Shown in pieces: positions 43,789 through 53,293 of a stretch of 64,000 bases of DNA. Each line of letters starts with the position of its first letter. The stretch's first letter is position 1. Under the pieces are notes generated by a model, which saw only the letters and a program-made list of their open reading frames with translations, was not told where the DNA came from and searched no databases. The DNA is from Terrihalobacillus insolitus. Lineage in GTDB: Bacteria > Bacillota > Bacilli > Bacillales > Amphibacillaceae. The translations under genes were made by a program, and so were the position numbers. The stretch lies in the NCBI RefSeq assembly GCF_028416575.1, contig NZ_JAMQKB010000006.1, forward strand, positions 62,001-126,000, written 5' to 3'.

Positions 43789-44796
43789 ATGGATAAAGTA
43801 TTAGACGTAAAAAACCTTCATATTTCCTTTACTACGTATGGTGGAGAAGTTAAGGCTGTTCGAGGAGTAACTTTTCATTTAAATAAAGGGGAGACACTAG
43901 CAATTGTTGGGGAATCAGGCTGTGGCAAAAGCGTTACCTCCAGTAGCATTATGGGACTGATTCCATCGCCTCCTGGAAAGATTGTAAATGGTTCAATCAT
44001 GTATAAAGGGAAAGATTTAACAAAAGCGACTGACAAAGAAATGCGCAAAATCCGTGGTGTGGATATATCAATGATTTTCCAGGACCCGATGACAGCACTA
44101 AATCCCACCTTAACGGTTGGAACCCAGCTTGTCGAAGGGTTAAAGCATCATAAAACGTTATCTAATAATGAAGCCCGTAAACAAGCAATAGCGATGATGC
44201 ACCTTGTCGGTATTCCAAATCCAGAAGAGCGAATGAAGCAATACCCACACCAGTTTAGCGGTGGAATGCGGCAAAGAATCGTGATTGCGATCGCACTCAT
44301 TTGTGAGCCAGAGCTACTTATTGCAGATGAGCCAACAACTGCACTTGATGTCACGATACAGGCACAAATTCTTGACCTGTTTGGACGGATCCAAGAACAA
44401 CTCGGTGTTTCTATTATACTGATTACGCATGATCTAGGTGTTGTCGCTAAAATTGCGGATCGAATTGCTGTTATGTACGCTGGGAAGATTATTGAAACTG
44501 GGACAAAAAGAGAAATTTTTTATCACGCCCAGCATCCATATACGAAAGGCCTGTTACATTCTGTTCCACGATTGGATTTAAAAGAGGCTAAATTAATTCC
44601 GATTGATGGTACACCACCAGATTTATTCTCACCTCCAATTGGATGTCCGTTTACAGCAAGATGTCCTTATGCGATGGAGGTGTGTGATAAAGTTTACCCT
44701 ACTCATTCGAAGATAAGCGATTCACACCATGTAGAATGCTGGCTTCAGGATGACAGGGCAAAGCTCGTAGCTGGCTCAACAGTTACCAGTAAATAG
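43789..44796 (+). CDS. dppD: Dipeptide ABC ATPase DppD
   Basis: 335 residues. Walker [10 protein letters not shown], signature FSGGMRQRIVIAIALICEPE, Walker B LLIADEPTTALD. The C-terminal oligopeptide-transporter region contains the cysteine-rich GCPFTARCPYAMEVCDKVYP, which in relatives binds an iron-sulfur cluster. It pairs with the OppF-like ATPase encoded last in the operon. Confidence 0.95.
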   Translation: MDKVLDVKNLHISFTTYGGEVKAVRGVTFHLNKGETLAIVGESGCGKSVTSSSIMGLIPSPPGKIVNGSIMYKGKDLTKATDKEMRKIRGVDISMIFQDPMTALNPTLTVGTQLVEGLKHHKTLSNNEARKQAIAMMHLVGIPNPEERMKQYPHQFSGGMRQRIVIAIALICEPELLIADEPTTALDVTIQAQILDLFGRIQEQLGVSIILITHDLGVVAKIADRIAVMYAGKIIETGTKREIFYHAQHPYTKGLLHSVPRLDLKEAKLIPIDGTPPDLFSPPIGCPFTARCPYAMEVCDKVYPTHSKISDSHHVECWLQDDRAKLVAGSTVTSK

Positions 44797-44821
44797 TAAG
44801 AACATACGAGGGGGAATACAG

Positions 44822-46465
44822 ATGAAAAAGTGGTTGTTTTTTTTATTCGCCGTACTAGCAGTTATTGTTTTGACAGCATGTACAGCAAATGAAAGTGCTG
44901 GTGAAGGCGATCCATCAGAATCAAACGATTCAGATGATGCACAAACTGAAGAACCGAGTGAAAAAGTTTTGTATCTTAATAACGGGGTAGAACCAACTTC
45001 CTTTGACCCACCAATTGGATTTGATTCTAATTCGTGGCAGGCGTTAAACAACTTAATGGAAGGTTTAACACGACTTGGAAAGGATGATCAGCCTCAGCCC
45101 GCAACTGCAGAGGACTGGGATATTTCAGATGATGGAAAAGAATATACTTTCTATATTCGCGACGATGCAAAATGGTCTAACGGAGATGACGTAACTGCTG
45201 ATGACTTCGTCTATGCGTGGAAACGTATGTTAGATCCAGAAACAGGCTCACCTGCAGCATTTTTAGGCTACTTTATTGAAGGTGGAGAAGCCTTTAATAG
45301 TGGTGAGGGCTCTGCAGATGATGTTGCAGTCGTAGCTGAAGACGACAAGACTTTTAAAGTAACCTTAACAGCACCAACAGGGTATTTCCTAAATGTGATC
45401 GCTAACCCTGCATTTTTCCCAATCAACCAAGCAGTCGCGGAAGAAAATCCTGAATGGTTTGCGGAAGCTGACACATTTGTAGGAAATGGACCATTTATTC
45501 TAGAATCATGGAAGCATGATACCTCCATGGTGATGGCCAAGAACGATCAATACTGGGATGCAGAAACAGTCAAACTAGATAAAGTAAACTGGGCAATGGT
45601 CAATGACTCCAATACCGAATACCAAATGTATCAAAGTGGTGACTTGGACACATCTGGAGTACCATCCGACATGGCGGAAGAGCTCATGAGTGGCGACGAT
45701 GTGATCATCGAAGATCAAGCAGGTACGTATTTCTATCGCTTTAATGTAACGAAAGAACCATTCCAAAACACTAAAATTAGAAAAGCATTTGCAATGGCAG
45801 TTGATCAACAGCAAATCGTTGAATATGTAACGAAAAACGGTGAAAAACCCGCATACGGATTTGTTGCACCAGGATTTACGGGGCCATCTGGTAATGATTT
45901 TCGCGAAACAAACGGTAATCTTGTAGAATTTGATCCAGAAAAGGCAAAGACTTTGCTAGAAGAAGGAATGGCGGAAGAAGGTTATGACGAGCTTCCTCCT
46001 GTGACATTATCCTACAACACTAGCGATAGCCACAAAGCAATCGCAGAAACACTTCAACAGATGTTGAAACAAAATATCGGTGTTGATGTGGAGCTTGCTA
46101 ACGCGGAATGGAACGTCTTCCTACAAGATCAAAAGGATCTAAAGCATCAATTATCCCGTAGTTCTTTCTTACATGACTATGCCGATCCAATTAATGCATT
46201 GGAAAGCTTTATTACTGACTCATCCATGAACCGTACAGGATGGTCTAATGCAGAATTTGACGGCCTAATTGCTAAGGCAAAAGCAGAAGCCAATGAAGAA
46301 AAACGATGGGAATATATGTATGAAGCAGAAAAAGTTCTATTTGACGAAATGCCAATTTTCCCAATCTATTTCTATAATCAAGTATTACTGCAAAAGGAAA
46401 ATGTGACAGGAATTGTGCGTCATCCAGTAGGGTATATGGAGTTGAAATGGGCAGATAAGAATTAG
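44822..46465 (+). CDS. dppE: Dipeptide-binding lipoprotein DppE (OppA family)
   Basis: 547 residues. Lipobox VLTACT near residue 19, then an acidic Ser/Glu/Asp linker. SBP_bac_5 landmarks: WSNGDDVTADDFVYAWKRML near residue 120 and PIFPIYFYNQVLL near the end. It captures peptides for DppBCD and the YkfD-type ATPase. RBS GAGGGGG. A strong hairpin after it should reduce transcription of the distal genes relative to this abundant component. Confidence 0.95.
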   Translation: MKKWLFFLFAVLAVIVLTACTANESAGEGDPSESNDSDDAQTEEPSEKVLYLNNGVEPTSFDPPIGFDSNSWQALNNLMEGLTRLGKDDQPQPATAEDWDISDDGKEYTFYIRDDAKWSNGDDVTADDFVYAWKRMLDPETGSPAAFLGYFIEGGEAFNSGEGSADDVAVVAEDDKTFKVTLTAPTGYFLNVIANPAFFPINQAVAEENPEWFAEADTFVGNGPFILESWKHDTSMVMAKNDQYWDAETVKLDKVNWAMVNDSNTEYQMYQSGDLDTSGVPSDMAEELMSGDDVIIEDQAGTYFYRFNVTKEPFQNTKIRKAFAMAVDQQQIVEYVTKNGEKPAYGFVAPGFTGPSGNDFRETNGNLVEFDPEKAKTLLEEGMAEEGYDELPPVTLSYNTSDSHKAIAETLQQMLKQNIGVDVELANAEWNVFLQDQKDLKHQLSRSSFLHDYADPINALESFITDSSMNRTGWSNAEFDGLIAKAKAEANEEKRWEYMYEAEKVLFDEMPIFPIYFYNQVLLQKENVTGIVRHPVGYMELKWADKN

Positions 46466-46477
46466 AGTGTAATAAAG

Positions 46478-46540
46478 AAAGGGTTGGCTCTATGTACATT
46501 CCACCAAACGGGATGATGTTCCCTTTGAGCCAACCCTTTT
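46478..46540 (+). terminator. Intra-operon hairpin after dppE
   Basis: A 13-bp perfect stem, AAAGGGTTGGCTC and GAGCCAACCCTTT, with a 36-nt loop, and then TTCC. The long loop and poor U-tract suggest an mRNA-stabilising or partial-termination element between the binding-protein gene and ykfA. Confidence 0.75.
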
Positions 46541-46648
46541 CCATATTTACATACATACCGCTAAGTGAATGGATCGAACGCGTACCACCCGAGCAAAAAT
46601 GTGAAGACCCATTTTCTTTTCTCTAAACGAACGATAGAGGTGAACAAC

Positions 46649-47569
46649 ATGCTTTTACCTAAAAGATTACACATAGGGGATACAATTGGAATAATTGCAC
46701 CAGCTAGTCCTCCCAACCTTGAGAATCTGGAAAAAGGCATCATTTTCTTAAAATCCCTTGGTTTACATGTGAAGCTAGGAAAACACGTAACCAGTACGTA
46801 TGGTTATTTAGCTGGCACTGACCAGAAACGTTTAGACGATGTGCATGATATGTTCAGAGATAACTCCATCTCAGGTATTATTTGTGCATCAGGTGGTTAT
46901 GGGACAGCACGATTAGCCTCGCAAATAGACTATGATGTGATTATGAAAAATCCAAAAATATTCTGGGGGTATAGTGATATCACCTTTTTGCATACCGCCA
47001 TACGGCAACAAACAGATCTCGTTACCTTCCATGGTCCAATGGTGAGTTCCGATATTGGTACAAAGGATTTTGCAACACTCTCCAAAAAAATGTTTAAACA
47101 AACTTTCGAACCAACGCACTTAGCTTATACCGAGGCAATTAGTCCATTACAAGTACTCTCAGACGGTGAAGCAATCGGCCCATTAGTCGGCGGAAATCTT
47201 TCCCTTTTAATAAGCACACTTGGTACGAAATTTGAAATCAACACGAGTGGCAAATTACTAGTGATCGAAGACATTGGCGAAGAGCCATATCGAATTGACA
47301 GTTATCTTAATCAGCTTAAAATGACTAGAAAATTTGATGATGCAGCGGGTATTGTTGTTGGTGACTTTAACAATGCCATACCGAAAGAAGGAAAATCATC
47401 CCTAACATTGGAAGAGGTCCTACAAGATTATTTTGCTGATTTAAATATTCCTGTTATGAGTGGCTTTAAAATCGGACATTGTTCTCCACATTTCTCCGTA
47501 CCACTAGGTGCAATGGCAAAGCTATCAAGTGTAGACAAAACATTACAAATTCAACCTGGGGTGCAGTGA
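46649..47569 (+). CDS. ykfA: LD-carboxypeptidase (S66), YkfA-like
   Basis: 306 residues from the ATG at 46649, after GAGGTG; a longer frame upstream overlaps the hairpin region and lacks a ribosome site. S66 motifs: GDTIGIIAPASPPN, GIICASGGYGTARLA, the nucleophile Ser in FWGYSDITFLHTAIRQ, GPLVGGNLSLLIS with the following Glu in VIEDIGEEPYRID, and His in KIGHCSPHFSVPLGA. The family cleaves L,D-bonds of wall tetrapeptides or MccC7-type conjugates. In B. subtilis ykfA follows dppE, as here. Confidence 0.92.
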   Translation: MLLPKRLHIGDTIGIIAPASPPNLENLEKGIIFLKSLGLHVKLGKHVTSTYGYLAGTDQKRLDDVHDMFRDNSISGIICASGGYGTARLASQIDYDVIMKNPKIFWGYSDITFLHTAIRQQTDLVTFHGPMVSSDIGTKDFATLSKKMFKQTFEPTHLAYTEAISPLQVLSDGEAIGPLVGGNLSLLISTLGTKFEINTSGKLLVIEDIGEEPYRIDSYLNQLKMTRKFDDAAGIVVGDFNNAIPKEGKSSLTLEEVLQDYFADLNIPVMSGFKIGHCSPHFSVPLGAMAKLSSVDKTLQIQPGVQ

Positions 47570-47593
47570 TTTACTGGAATGGAGGGGTAAAAC

Positions 47594-48613
47594 ATGAAGA
47601 AAGATCGTACATTAAAAGTTACGAATTTAAAGAAGCACTTCCACATCGGAAAAGGGCAGACATTAAAAGCAGTGAACGGTGTAAGCTTTGATGTGTATAA
47701 AGGTGAGACATTTGGGCTTGTTGGTGAATCAGGCTGTGGGAAATCAACAATTGGCCGGACTATTATGGGGTTATATGATCGATCCGACGGAGAAGTTCTT
47801 TTTGACGGAAAAAATATTCATGAGTTAGATGAAAAAGAGACCTTTTCATTTCGAAAAAACATGCAAATGATATTTCAAGACCCTTATGCTTCGCTAAACC
47901 CGCGCTCAACAGTTAGCGAGGTCATTTCCGAACCTATGGAAATTCACGGCCTGTATCGAAACAAAAAGGAACGTCTTGAGCGTGTGTATCAACTACTAGA
48001 AGAAGTTGGATTAAGTCGGGACCATGCAAATCGTTATCCTCACGAATTTAGCGGCGGTCAACGTCAACGAATAGGAATTGCACGTGCTTTAGCATTAAAT
48101 CCAGATTTTATTATTGCAGATGAACCAATTTCTGCCTTAGATGTATCTGTACAAGCACAAGTCGTAAACCTGTTACAAAAGCTGCAAGAAGAAAAAGGAC
48201 TAACCTATCTATTCATTGCACATGATCTATCCATGGTTAAACATATTTCCGATCGAATCGGTGTGATGTACTTAGGCAACCTGGTAGAGCTTACTGAAAG
48301 TGAACAGCTTTACAGCAATCCATTACATCCTTATACGAAAGCACTTTTATCGGCAATCCCGATACCAGATCCCGATGTAGAGGAAACCAGGGAGAGAATG
48401 ATCTTACAAGGTGAATTGCCTAGCCCTATTGATCCCCCAAGTGGTTGTGTTTTCCGTACCCGTTGCCCATTTGCTATGGAAGCATGTGCACAACAGATAC
48501 CTAAGTGGCAAAAGGTAGAAGATAAGCATTACGTAGCATGTCATATATATAACGATGACATTAAAGATAAAAGGCCAATTCATGGCAGGGCTACGGAAAC
48601 CATCCCGAATTAG
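47594..48613 (+). CDS. ykfD: Oligopeptide ABC ATPase YkfD/OppF-like
   Basis: 339 residues. Walker [10 protein letters not shown], signature [20 protein letters not shown], Walker [14 protein letters not shown]-terminal [16 protein letters not shown] is the cysteine motif. OppF-type N-terminus [20 protein letters not shown]. It follows ykfA by 24 bp. In B. subtilis ykfB (L-Ala-D/L-Glu epimerase) and ykfC (gamma-D-glutamyl endopeptidase) separate ykfA from ykfD; both are missing here. Confidence 0.93.
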   Translation: MKKDRTLKVTNLKKHFHIGKGQTLKAVNGVSFDVYKGETFGLVGESGCGKSTIGRTIMGLYDRSDGEVLFDGKNIHELDEKETFSFRKNMQMIFQDPYASLNPRSTVSEVISEPMEIHGLYRNKKERLERVYQLLEEVGLSRDHANRYPHEFSGGQRQRIGIARALALNPDFIIADEPISALDVSVQAQVVNLLQKLQEEKGLTYLFIAHDLSMVKHISDRIGVMYLGNLVELTESEQLYSNPLHPYTKALLSAIPIPDPDVEETRERMILQGELPSPIDPPSGCVFRTRCPFAMEACAQQIPKWQKVEDKHYVACHIYNDDIKDKRPIHGRATETIPN

Positions 48614-48708
48614 GACATGTTTGATGTACCCTCGGATATTTCAAATACCCATCAAACTAACGGCCCGTTAATTGAATAAGGACATTTAAGACAATGGGGG
48701 GAAATAAA

Positions 48709-49041
48709 ATGAAAAATAATTTAATTGCTACGTCAATTTTTTCATTAGCGATTGCTATTGTTATTGGCAGTTGGTTCATTTCAAGTGGATTAAATAATAA
48801 TGGAGAACGTATGCTTATTGAAAAAAATGATATGGAAACGACACATGAAACACTATTGTTAACCCAATCTGAATTAGGAGACTATCTCGGAATCACAGAA
48901 GAGGAAATTCAAATGTTTATTAGTGAAGATATTATAAAAAGCGGAATTCCATATATAAAGATTGGAAATGAGTTCTATTTCTCAGTTAAGGCAATTGATA
49001 AATGGTTAGTTGAAGTAGGAACATTAAAAGTTGGACAGTAA
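48709..49041 (+). CDS. Small membrane-anchored protein with excisionase-like HTH
   Basis: 110 residues from the ATG at 48709, preceded by GGGGGGAAATAAA. One N-terminal helix (IATSIFSLAIAIVIGSWFIS) is followed by about 80 soluble residues. These contain LTQSELGDYLGITEEEIQMF and IPYIKIGNEFYFSVKAIDKW, which resemble a helix-turn-helix of the excisionase/MerR-like type. A membrane-tethered DNA-binding protein is the literal reading; a non-DNA-binding use of the fold is possible. Single gene after the dpp operon. Confidence 0.75.
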   Translation: MKNNLIATSIFSLAIAIVIGSWFISSGLNNNGERMLIEKNDMETTHETLLLTQSELGDYLGITEEEIQMFISEDIIKSGIPYIKIGNEFYFSVKAIDKWLVEVGTLKVGQ

Positions 49042-49107
49042 TTCTTGCGAAGGTAGGGGTACAACTGATGAATCTCCTGTAATGGGAGTGGAGGAACAGC
49101 CCCGAGT

Positions 49108-49615
49108 CTAGCGAAAATCTTCAATAACCCAGTAGATTTCATTGTCTTCTTTCCCAATTTGTTTAAAACCTACTTTTTCTAACACCCGTATAGAAGGATA
49201 GTTTTGGTTAGAACAGCTTGCTGTTATTTTTTTAACTTTTGGTTGTTTAAGACCCCACTGAACAAATGCAGTTGCCATTTCAGTAGCATAACCATTACCT
49301 TGATAGCTTGGGAGAATGCTATATCCTAGGTCCATTTCTCCATTTTCGTCTGGTCCACCCTTAAATCCCATATCACCAATAATGACATTATCTTCGGTGC
49401 GAATGATAATACCTTCCCACACATTTTCTTCAGGATACTGACTAAATCGTTCAATTTTATATGGAAGTAATTTTTTATAAACATCCATAGGATATTCGGA
49501 AGGAACATTAAAATTTGTGAGCTTTTCTAATTTCTCTATTGCTAACTAACGAGGCTTTCATCATTTCAATTGTAAAAGTAGCTAATATTAGTCTATCTGT
49601 TTTCACATAGGGCAT
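49108..49615 (-). pseudogene. GNAT acetyltransferase, broken by a one-base frameshift
   Basis: The true start is ATG at 49615 (RBS GAAGGTG), giving MPYVKTDRLILATFTIEMMK and onward to SNRE. The frame then shifts near 49522-49535, where one extra A in ATTAGAAAAG moves it, and the sequence resumes as EKLTNFNVPSEYPMDVYKKL. The second half carries the acetyl-CoA-binding PSYQGNGYATEMATAF and EKVGF. Joined, the parts make a normal-length GNAT of about 168 residues. As sequenced, only a 126-residue piece starting inside the domain could be translated. The change is a single base, so recent decay or a sequencing error are both possible. Confidence 0.82.
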
Positions 49616-49729
49616 ATTCGCACACCTTCTCTATTTAAAATTTTAATTTCATCTGTTTAGTTAGTACCTACTTGCTTATTCCATAATCGCCAGTTTGCAT
49701 TAGTTTAATAAGTTAGATTGATAAATAAA

Positions 49730-49906
49730 TTAACTACTTCCTCCTCCACCAATTCCTCCTGATGAACCACCTCGTTGAGATTTAGCTTTTGCAACTTCTC
49801 GTTCAACTTCTTTCTCCTGCTCTGTTTTTTCACGATATGGACTATGAAATCTCTTTTTTTGTTTTCTTTTATCAAGGTAAGTCATAACAATAATAAATAT
49901 TACTAA
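49730..49906 (-). pseudogene. Small Gly/Ser-tailed membrane protein, 5' end replaced by MITE-like element
   Basis: Reading the minus strand, a short hydrophobic stretch (LLVIFIIVMTYLDKRKQK) leads into a charged segment and a tail ending GGSSGGIGGGGSS. Upstream the frame continues into the MITE-like element at 49905-50100, which supplies a hydrophobic but foreign N-terminus. The internal ATG at 49885 lacks a ribosome site. The native start was probably lost by insertion. The Gly/Ser tail resembles small putative membrane proteins of Bacillaceae. Confidence 0.5.
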
Positions 49907-50100
49907 AAGTGCGTGTTCAAAAAGTCGATAAATTAGAAGCAAGCAGGTCGAGGCGGCGTAGTTTTGAGTAACGGAAAAACAAGCCATTTAAGGAATACAG
50001 GCTAAGACCGCCACGTCCTGTGGCAACGCCTGCATGACCCACATCGTGTGGGCCCGAGATGCGCAGCTTATCATTTGGGGACTTTTTGAACATCCTCTAA
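49905..50100 (+). mobile_element. MITE-like element, 196-bp copy
   Basis: Left end AAAAGTGCGTGTTCAAAAAG, right end GACTTTTTGAACATCCTCTA. The outer TGTTCAAAAAGTC and GACTTTTTGAACA are inverted repeats. The interior contains AGAAGCAAGCAGGTCGAGGC and GATGCGCAGCTTATCATTTG as in the other copies, plus a palindromic segment CCGCCACGTCCTGTGGC and CCCACATCGTGTGGG. No transposase frame. It cuts into the small gene beside it. Confidence 0.88.
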
Positions 50101-50171
50101 AAACAAGCTCCATAAAATATTGAAAGCACCTAATCCCACCTTTATGTTTTTACAAAAAATAATAAGGAAAA

Positions 50172-50196
50172 AGCAGACCTGGTGATTTGGCCTGCT
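50172..50196 (-). terminator. Terminator of the C26 amidohydrolase gene
   Basis: AGCAGGCC and GGTCTGCT pair with one mismatch, a 9-nt loop, then TTTTTCC on the minus strand, 70 bp past the stop codon. Confidence 0.85.
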
Positions 50197-50266
50197 AAAC
50201 TCCTTGTTAATCTTCCTAATTTTATAAACAGATTCTTATATCTGAATCTTTTCACCTATACTTCTT

Positions 50267-50977
50267 TCACTTCTGACATGCACGAATAAACGACTGATAA
50301 ATTCTTAAGGAAGTTATGTCATCAGTTGCTGCCATGTTTTCTGGGTGCCATTGAAGTCCAAGAACAAAGGTATGTTTACTACTTTCTATCGCCTCAATCA
50401 CACCATCGTTTGCTTTTCCACTGATCTTGAATGTTGACGGTACTTCCCTATTTGCTTGGTGATGACGACTATTCACTTTTAATTTTCTCGATTCAATTAT
50501 GTCATACAGTAATGAATTGGTCTCAACTTGAACATAATGGGACCCATGCCCTTTAGGCGCTTTTTGCTGGTGTTGCAGTAATTCTTGATTCATTTGAGCA
50601 TAAATATCTTGATACATCGTTCCGCCTGCTGCAATATTCACGATTTGACAACCTCGGCACACAGCAAGAATCGGTTTATTTTGTTCCAATAACTTCTTGA
50701 TAAGTGCCACCTCAAACCGATCACGCTCTGGAGTGATCACCCCTAAATTCGGATGCGGTTCTTCTCCAAACAATGTTGGGTCAATATCATAGCCACCTGT
50801 CGCATAGAATCCATCGATCGTATCTGCAACTTGATCAATATCTTCCTCCTGCAAAAAGTTTGGCAATATAATAGGTAGCCCTCCAGCCCTTGTAATTGCT
50901 TTAATATTATCCGTACCAACTGTCGATGATTGTTCATCAACGTCAATTGATGATGTTATTCCGATTAATGGTTTCAA
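50267..50977 (-). CDS. Gamma-glutamyl-gamma-aminobutyrate hydrolase family (peptidase C26)
   Basis: 236 residues of the class I glutamine amidotransferase fold. Nucleophile Cys107 in LAVCRGCQIVNIAAGGTMYQ, His in LGLQWHPEN, and the family's GGYDIDPTLFGEEPHP. PuuD-type enzymes hydrolyse gamma-glutamyl-GABA in putrescine breakdown; others act on folyl or other gamma-glutamyl compounds. No other putrescine genes are nearby, so the substrate is unassigned. Single gene with its own terminator. Confidence 0.9.
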   Translation of the reverse strand: MKPLIGITSSIDVDEQSSTVGTDNIKAITRAGGLPIILPNFLQEEDIDQVADTIDGFYATGGYDIDPTLFGEEPHPNLGVITPERDRFEVALIKKLLEQNKPILAVCRGCQIVNIAAGGTMYQDIYAQMNQELLQHQQKAPKGHGSHYVQVETNSLLYDIIESRKLKVNSRHHQANREVPSTFKISGKANDGVIEAIESSKHTFVLGLQWHPENMAATDDITSLRIYQSFIRACQK

Positions 50978-51018
50978 AGTTTATCCTCTCCATTAGATAA
51001 TACTTGATATCTCTAAAA

Positions 51019-52563
51019 CTATTCTAACGTATTGTCTGCTTTTGTTCCTTTGCTGGAGCTTAGCTGTGATTTATCAGGTGTTTGAGGTTGTGCCAAAGGT
51101 CCTGGAGTCCCTTTACCAGAAAAACTTTCGATTAACTCTTTTACATCAATTCCTGACGAAGCTTTTAATGACTCTTGTAGTGTTGACATTAAATTGGTTG
51201 CATAGCCCGTCACTTTATTTGCGCCACCATTTTCACCGTTACTACCTGTGTCAACAACCGTAATTTTATCAATATTTGAAATAGGGCTGGCTACTTCTTT
51301 CGCATACGCTGGAAGCATGTTCAGAATCATATCTAATATTGCCGCTTCCCCATATTGCTCATATGCCTCAGCGATTTTCTGTTTCGCTTCTGCCTCAGCC
51401 AGACCTTTCAAGCGAATGACTTCGGCTTCTGACTCACCCTGTGCTTTTTCTGCCTCTGCTTTAGCCAAACCATCGATGCGGACTTTTTCAGCTTCTGCCT
51501 TTGCCATTGATTCCACGTGGTATTGATGTGCATCAGCTTCAGCAAGCCTTTTCCTTTTTTCCGCTTCTGCCGCTTGTTCCACAGAATAACGATCGGCATC
51601 TGCTTTCTTTTTGACCTCTGAATCATACTGCTTTTCACGACGTGCAATTTCTTTCTCTTCCAATTCAATTTGCTTTTGTCGTTCAATGATCTGAACTTGC
51701 ATTCTTTGTTCCGTTACTTCTTGTTGCGAGCGCGCTTCTTCAAGGTGGTAGGCTTGGTCAGCACGTGCTTTTGCGCTATCTTGTTCCCGGCGGTATTCGG
51801 CAGTTTTCATTTGGTTCGTTTTTTCGGATTCAGCAATTTCTGTTTCTCGTTCTAATTCAGATTTTTTCGCATCTTTATTTGCTTCCGCACGCTTAATTCG
51901 TGTTTCCTTTTCCGCATCAGCAGTTGCAATATCTGCATCCCGCTTCACCTGTGCTATTCTTGGTTTACCAAGTGATTCTAGATATCCGTTTTTATCACGT
52001 ACATCTTTAATCGTAAACGAAACAATAATAAGACCCATTTTAGCTAGATCTTGAGAAGCAACACGCTGTACTTCTTGTGAAAATTTTTCGCGATTTTTAT
52101 AGATCTCCTCAACCGTCATGGTGCCTAGAATTGAACGAAGGTGGCCTTCCAAAACTTCTCTAGCTTCATTTTCGCGATCTTCTTTTGTTTTTCCTAAAAA
52201 CTGTTCCGCAGCAGTAGCAATTTCATTAATGGAGCCACCTATTTTGATGATGGCCGTACCATCTGCCATTACGGGAACACCTTGTTCTGTGTATACTTCT
52301 GGTGTTTGTACGTCAAGCTTACTCGAGAGTAGACTTAACGGCTCAGCTTGCTGGAAAACAGGTAGGATAAACGTTCCCCCACCACGAACAATTTTAATTC
52401 TGTTCCCAGATTCATCTACATTCACATTTTTAGATCCCAAATAACTTCCTGTTACTATTAATGCCTCATCCGGCCCAGCAGTTCGATATTTTGATACGAA
52501 CACACCAATTAAAGCTAATAACAAAACAACAACAATTCCAATGACAATAATGATTGGCGCCAT
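51019..52563 (-). CDS. floT: Flotillin-like protein FloT (YuaG)
   Basis: 514 residues. A membrane hairpin or anchor at residues 3-24 (IIIVIGIVVVLLLALIGVF), an SPFH/PHB domain (about 30-200), then a long Ala/Glu/Lys-rich coiled coil (about 200-430) with repeated EAEK/AEAE units. The C-terminus is polar with Pro, Ser and Lys. It scaffolds functional membrane microdomains. The partner gene nfeD lies 89 bp upstream in the same direction, the yuaF-yuaG arrangement of B. subtilis. Confidence 0.95.
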   Translation of the reverse strand: MAPIIIVIGIVVVLLLALIGVFVSKYRTAGPDEALIVTGSYLGSKNVNVDESGNRIKIVRGGGTFILPVFQQAEPLSLLSSKLDVQTPEVYTEQGVPVMADGTAIIKIGGSINEIATAAEQFLGKTKEDRENEAREVLEGHLRSILGTMTVEEIYKNREKFSQEVQRVASQDLAKMGLIIVSFTIKDVRDKNGYLESLGKPRIAQVKRDADIATADAEKETRIKRAEANKDAKKSELERETEIAESEKTNQMKTAEYRREQDSAKARADQAYHLEEARSQQEVTEQRMQVQIIERQKQIELEEKEIARREKQYDSEVKKKADADRYSVEQAAEAEKRKRLAEADAHQYHVESMAKAEAEKVRIDGLAKAEAEKAQGESEAEVIRLKGLAEAEAKQKIAEAYEQYGEAAILDMILNMLPAYAKEVASPISNIDKITVVDTGSNGENGGANKVTGYATNLMSTLQESLKASSGIDVKELIESFSGKGTPGPLAQPQTPDKSQLSSSKGTKADNTLE

Positions 52564-52652
52564 TCTTCCACTCCCCTATTATATTTTTTTGAATTCTTCT
52601 ATATAAAAACTCGCAATACGAGCTCCTATCAAATGAGTCCTGATCGCACTTA

Positions 52653-53195
52653 TTAATTGTCTAAAAACAGCGACTCTCGGGGTGATACATAAAGTACGCC
52701 GTCAGCAATATCAACCACTAACACTTCCGTCCCCTCTCGTATCGGTTGATCTTCAAAGCTTTTCGCGGACTTAGAAATAGACCCGCTTTTTCCAGATAGA
52801 AATACTTCACCAAATCCATCTTCCGGAATGGACACGATTACTTTTCCCATTCTCCCTTTTAAATCATCTTCAGAATAAACAAGTGATTCTTCCGCTGATG
52901 AAATCGGAATAAGGATGAACACATTTAACAAGATCACTAATATGAATGCTAGAACGAGTGCAATGACAAGAATCAGCAGGCTGTTAAGAGATGTGGATAT
53001 TTCTAATAAGTACCCTGAAGCACTTAAAAAGGTTATAAAAGAAAGTACGAGAGTAGGATTGAATATGCCATCAGATAAGAATTCGAACATCCCCTCCAAT
53101 ACATCTCCCAGAATGATGTAAATAAAAGTGAAACAACCACCAACAATTAACCCAAACAAATAGACAGTTTCTAATGAGTATCCTAAAATTTCCAT
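52653..53195 (-). CDS. yuaF: NfeD-like membrane protein (YuaF)
   Basis: 180 residues: about three to four membrane helices in the first 100 residues, then a soluble beta-rich OB-fold-like NfeD domain (LKGRMGKVIVSIPEDGFGEV and REGTEVLVVDIADGVLYVSP). This is the short NfeD type without a protease domain. It is encoded before floT, and in B. subtilis the two cooperate in membrane fluidity or antibiotic stress. A sigma-W-type promoter lies about 100 bp upstream. Confidence 0.92.
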   Translation of the reverse strand: MEILGYSLETVYLFGLIVGGCFTFIYIILGDVLEGMFEFLSDGIFNPTLVLSFITFLSASGYLLEISTSLNSLLILVIALVLAFILVILLNVFILIPISSAEESLVYSEDDLKGRMGKVIVSIPEDGFGEVFLSGKSGSISKSAKSFEDQPIREGTEVLVVDIADGVLYVSPRESLFLDN

Positions 53196-53293
53196 ACAAA
53201 AAATTCCTTTACTTTTGGATTTTTAATACTATTTTATCATACCTATTAATCTCAAAAAGTAAAAACCTTCATAAATATCCTGTCATTTACTAG

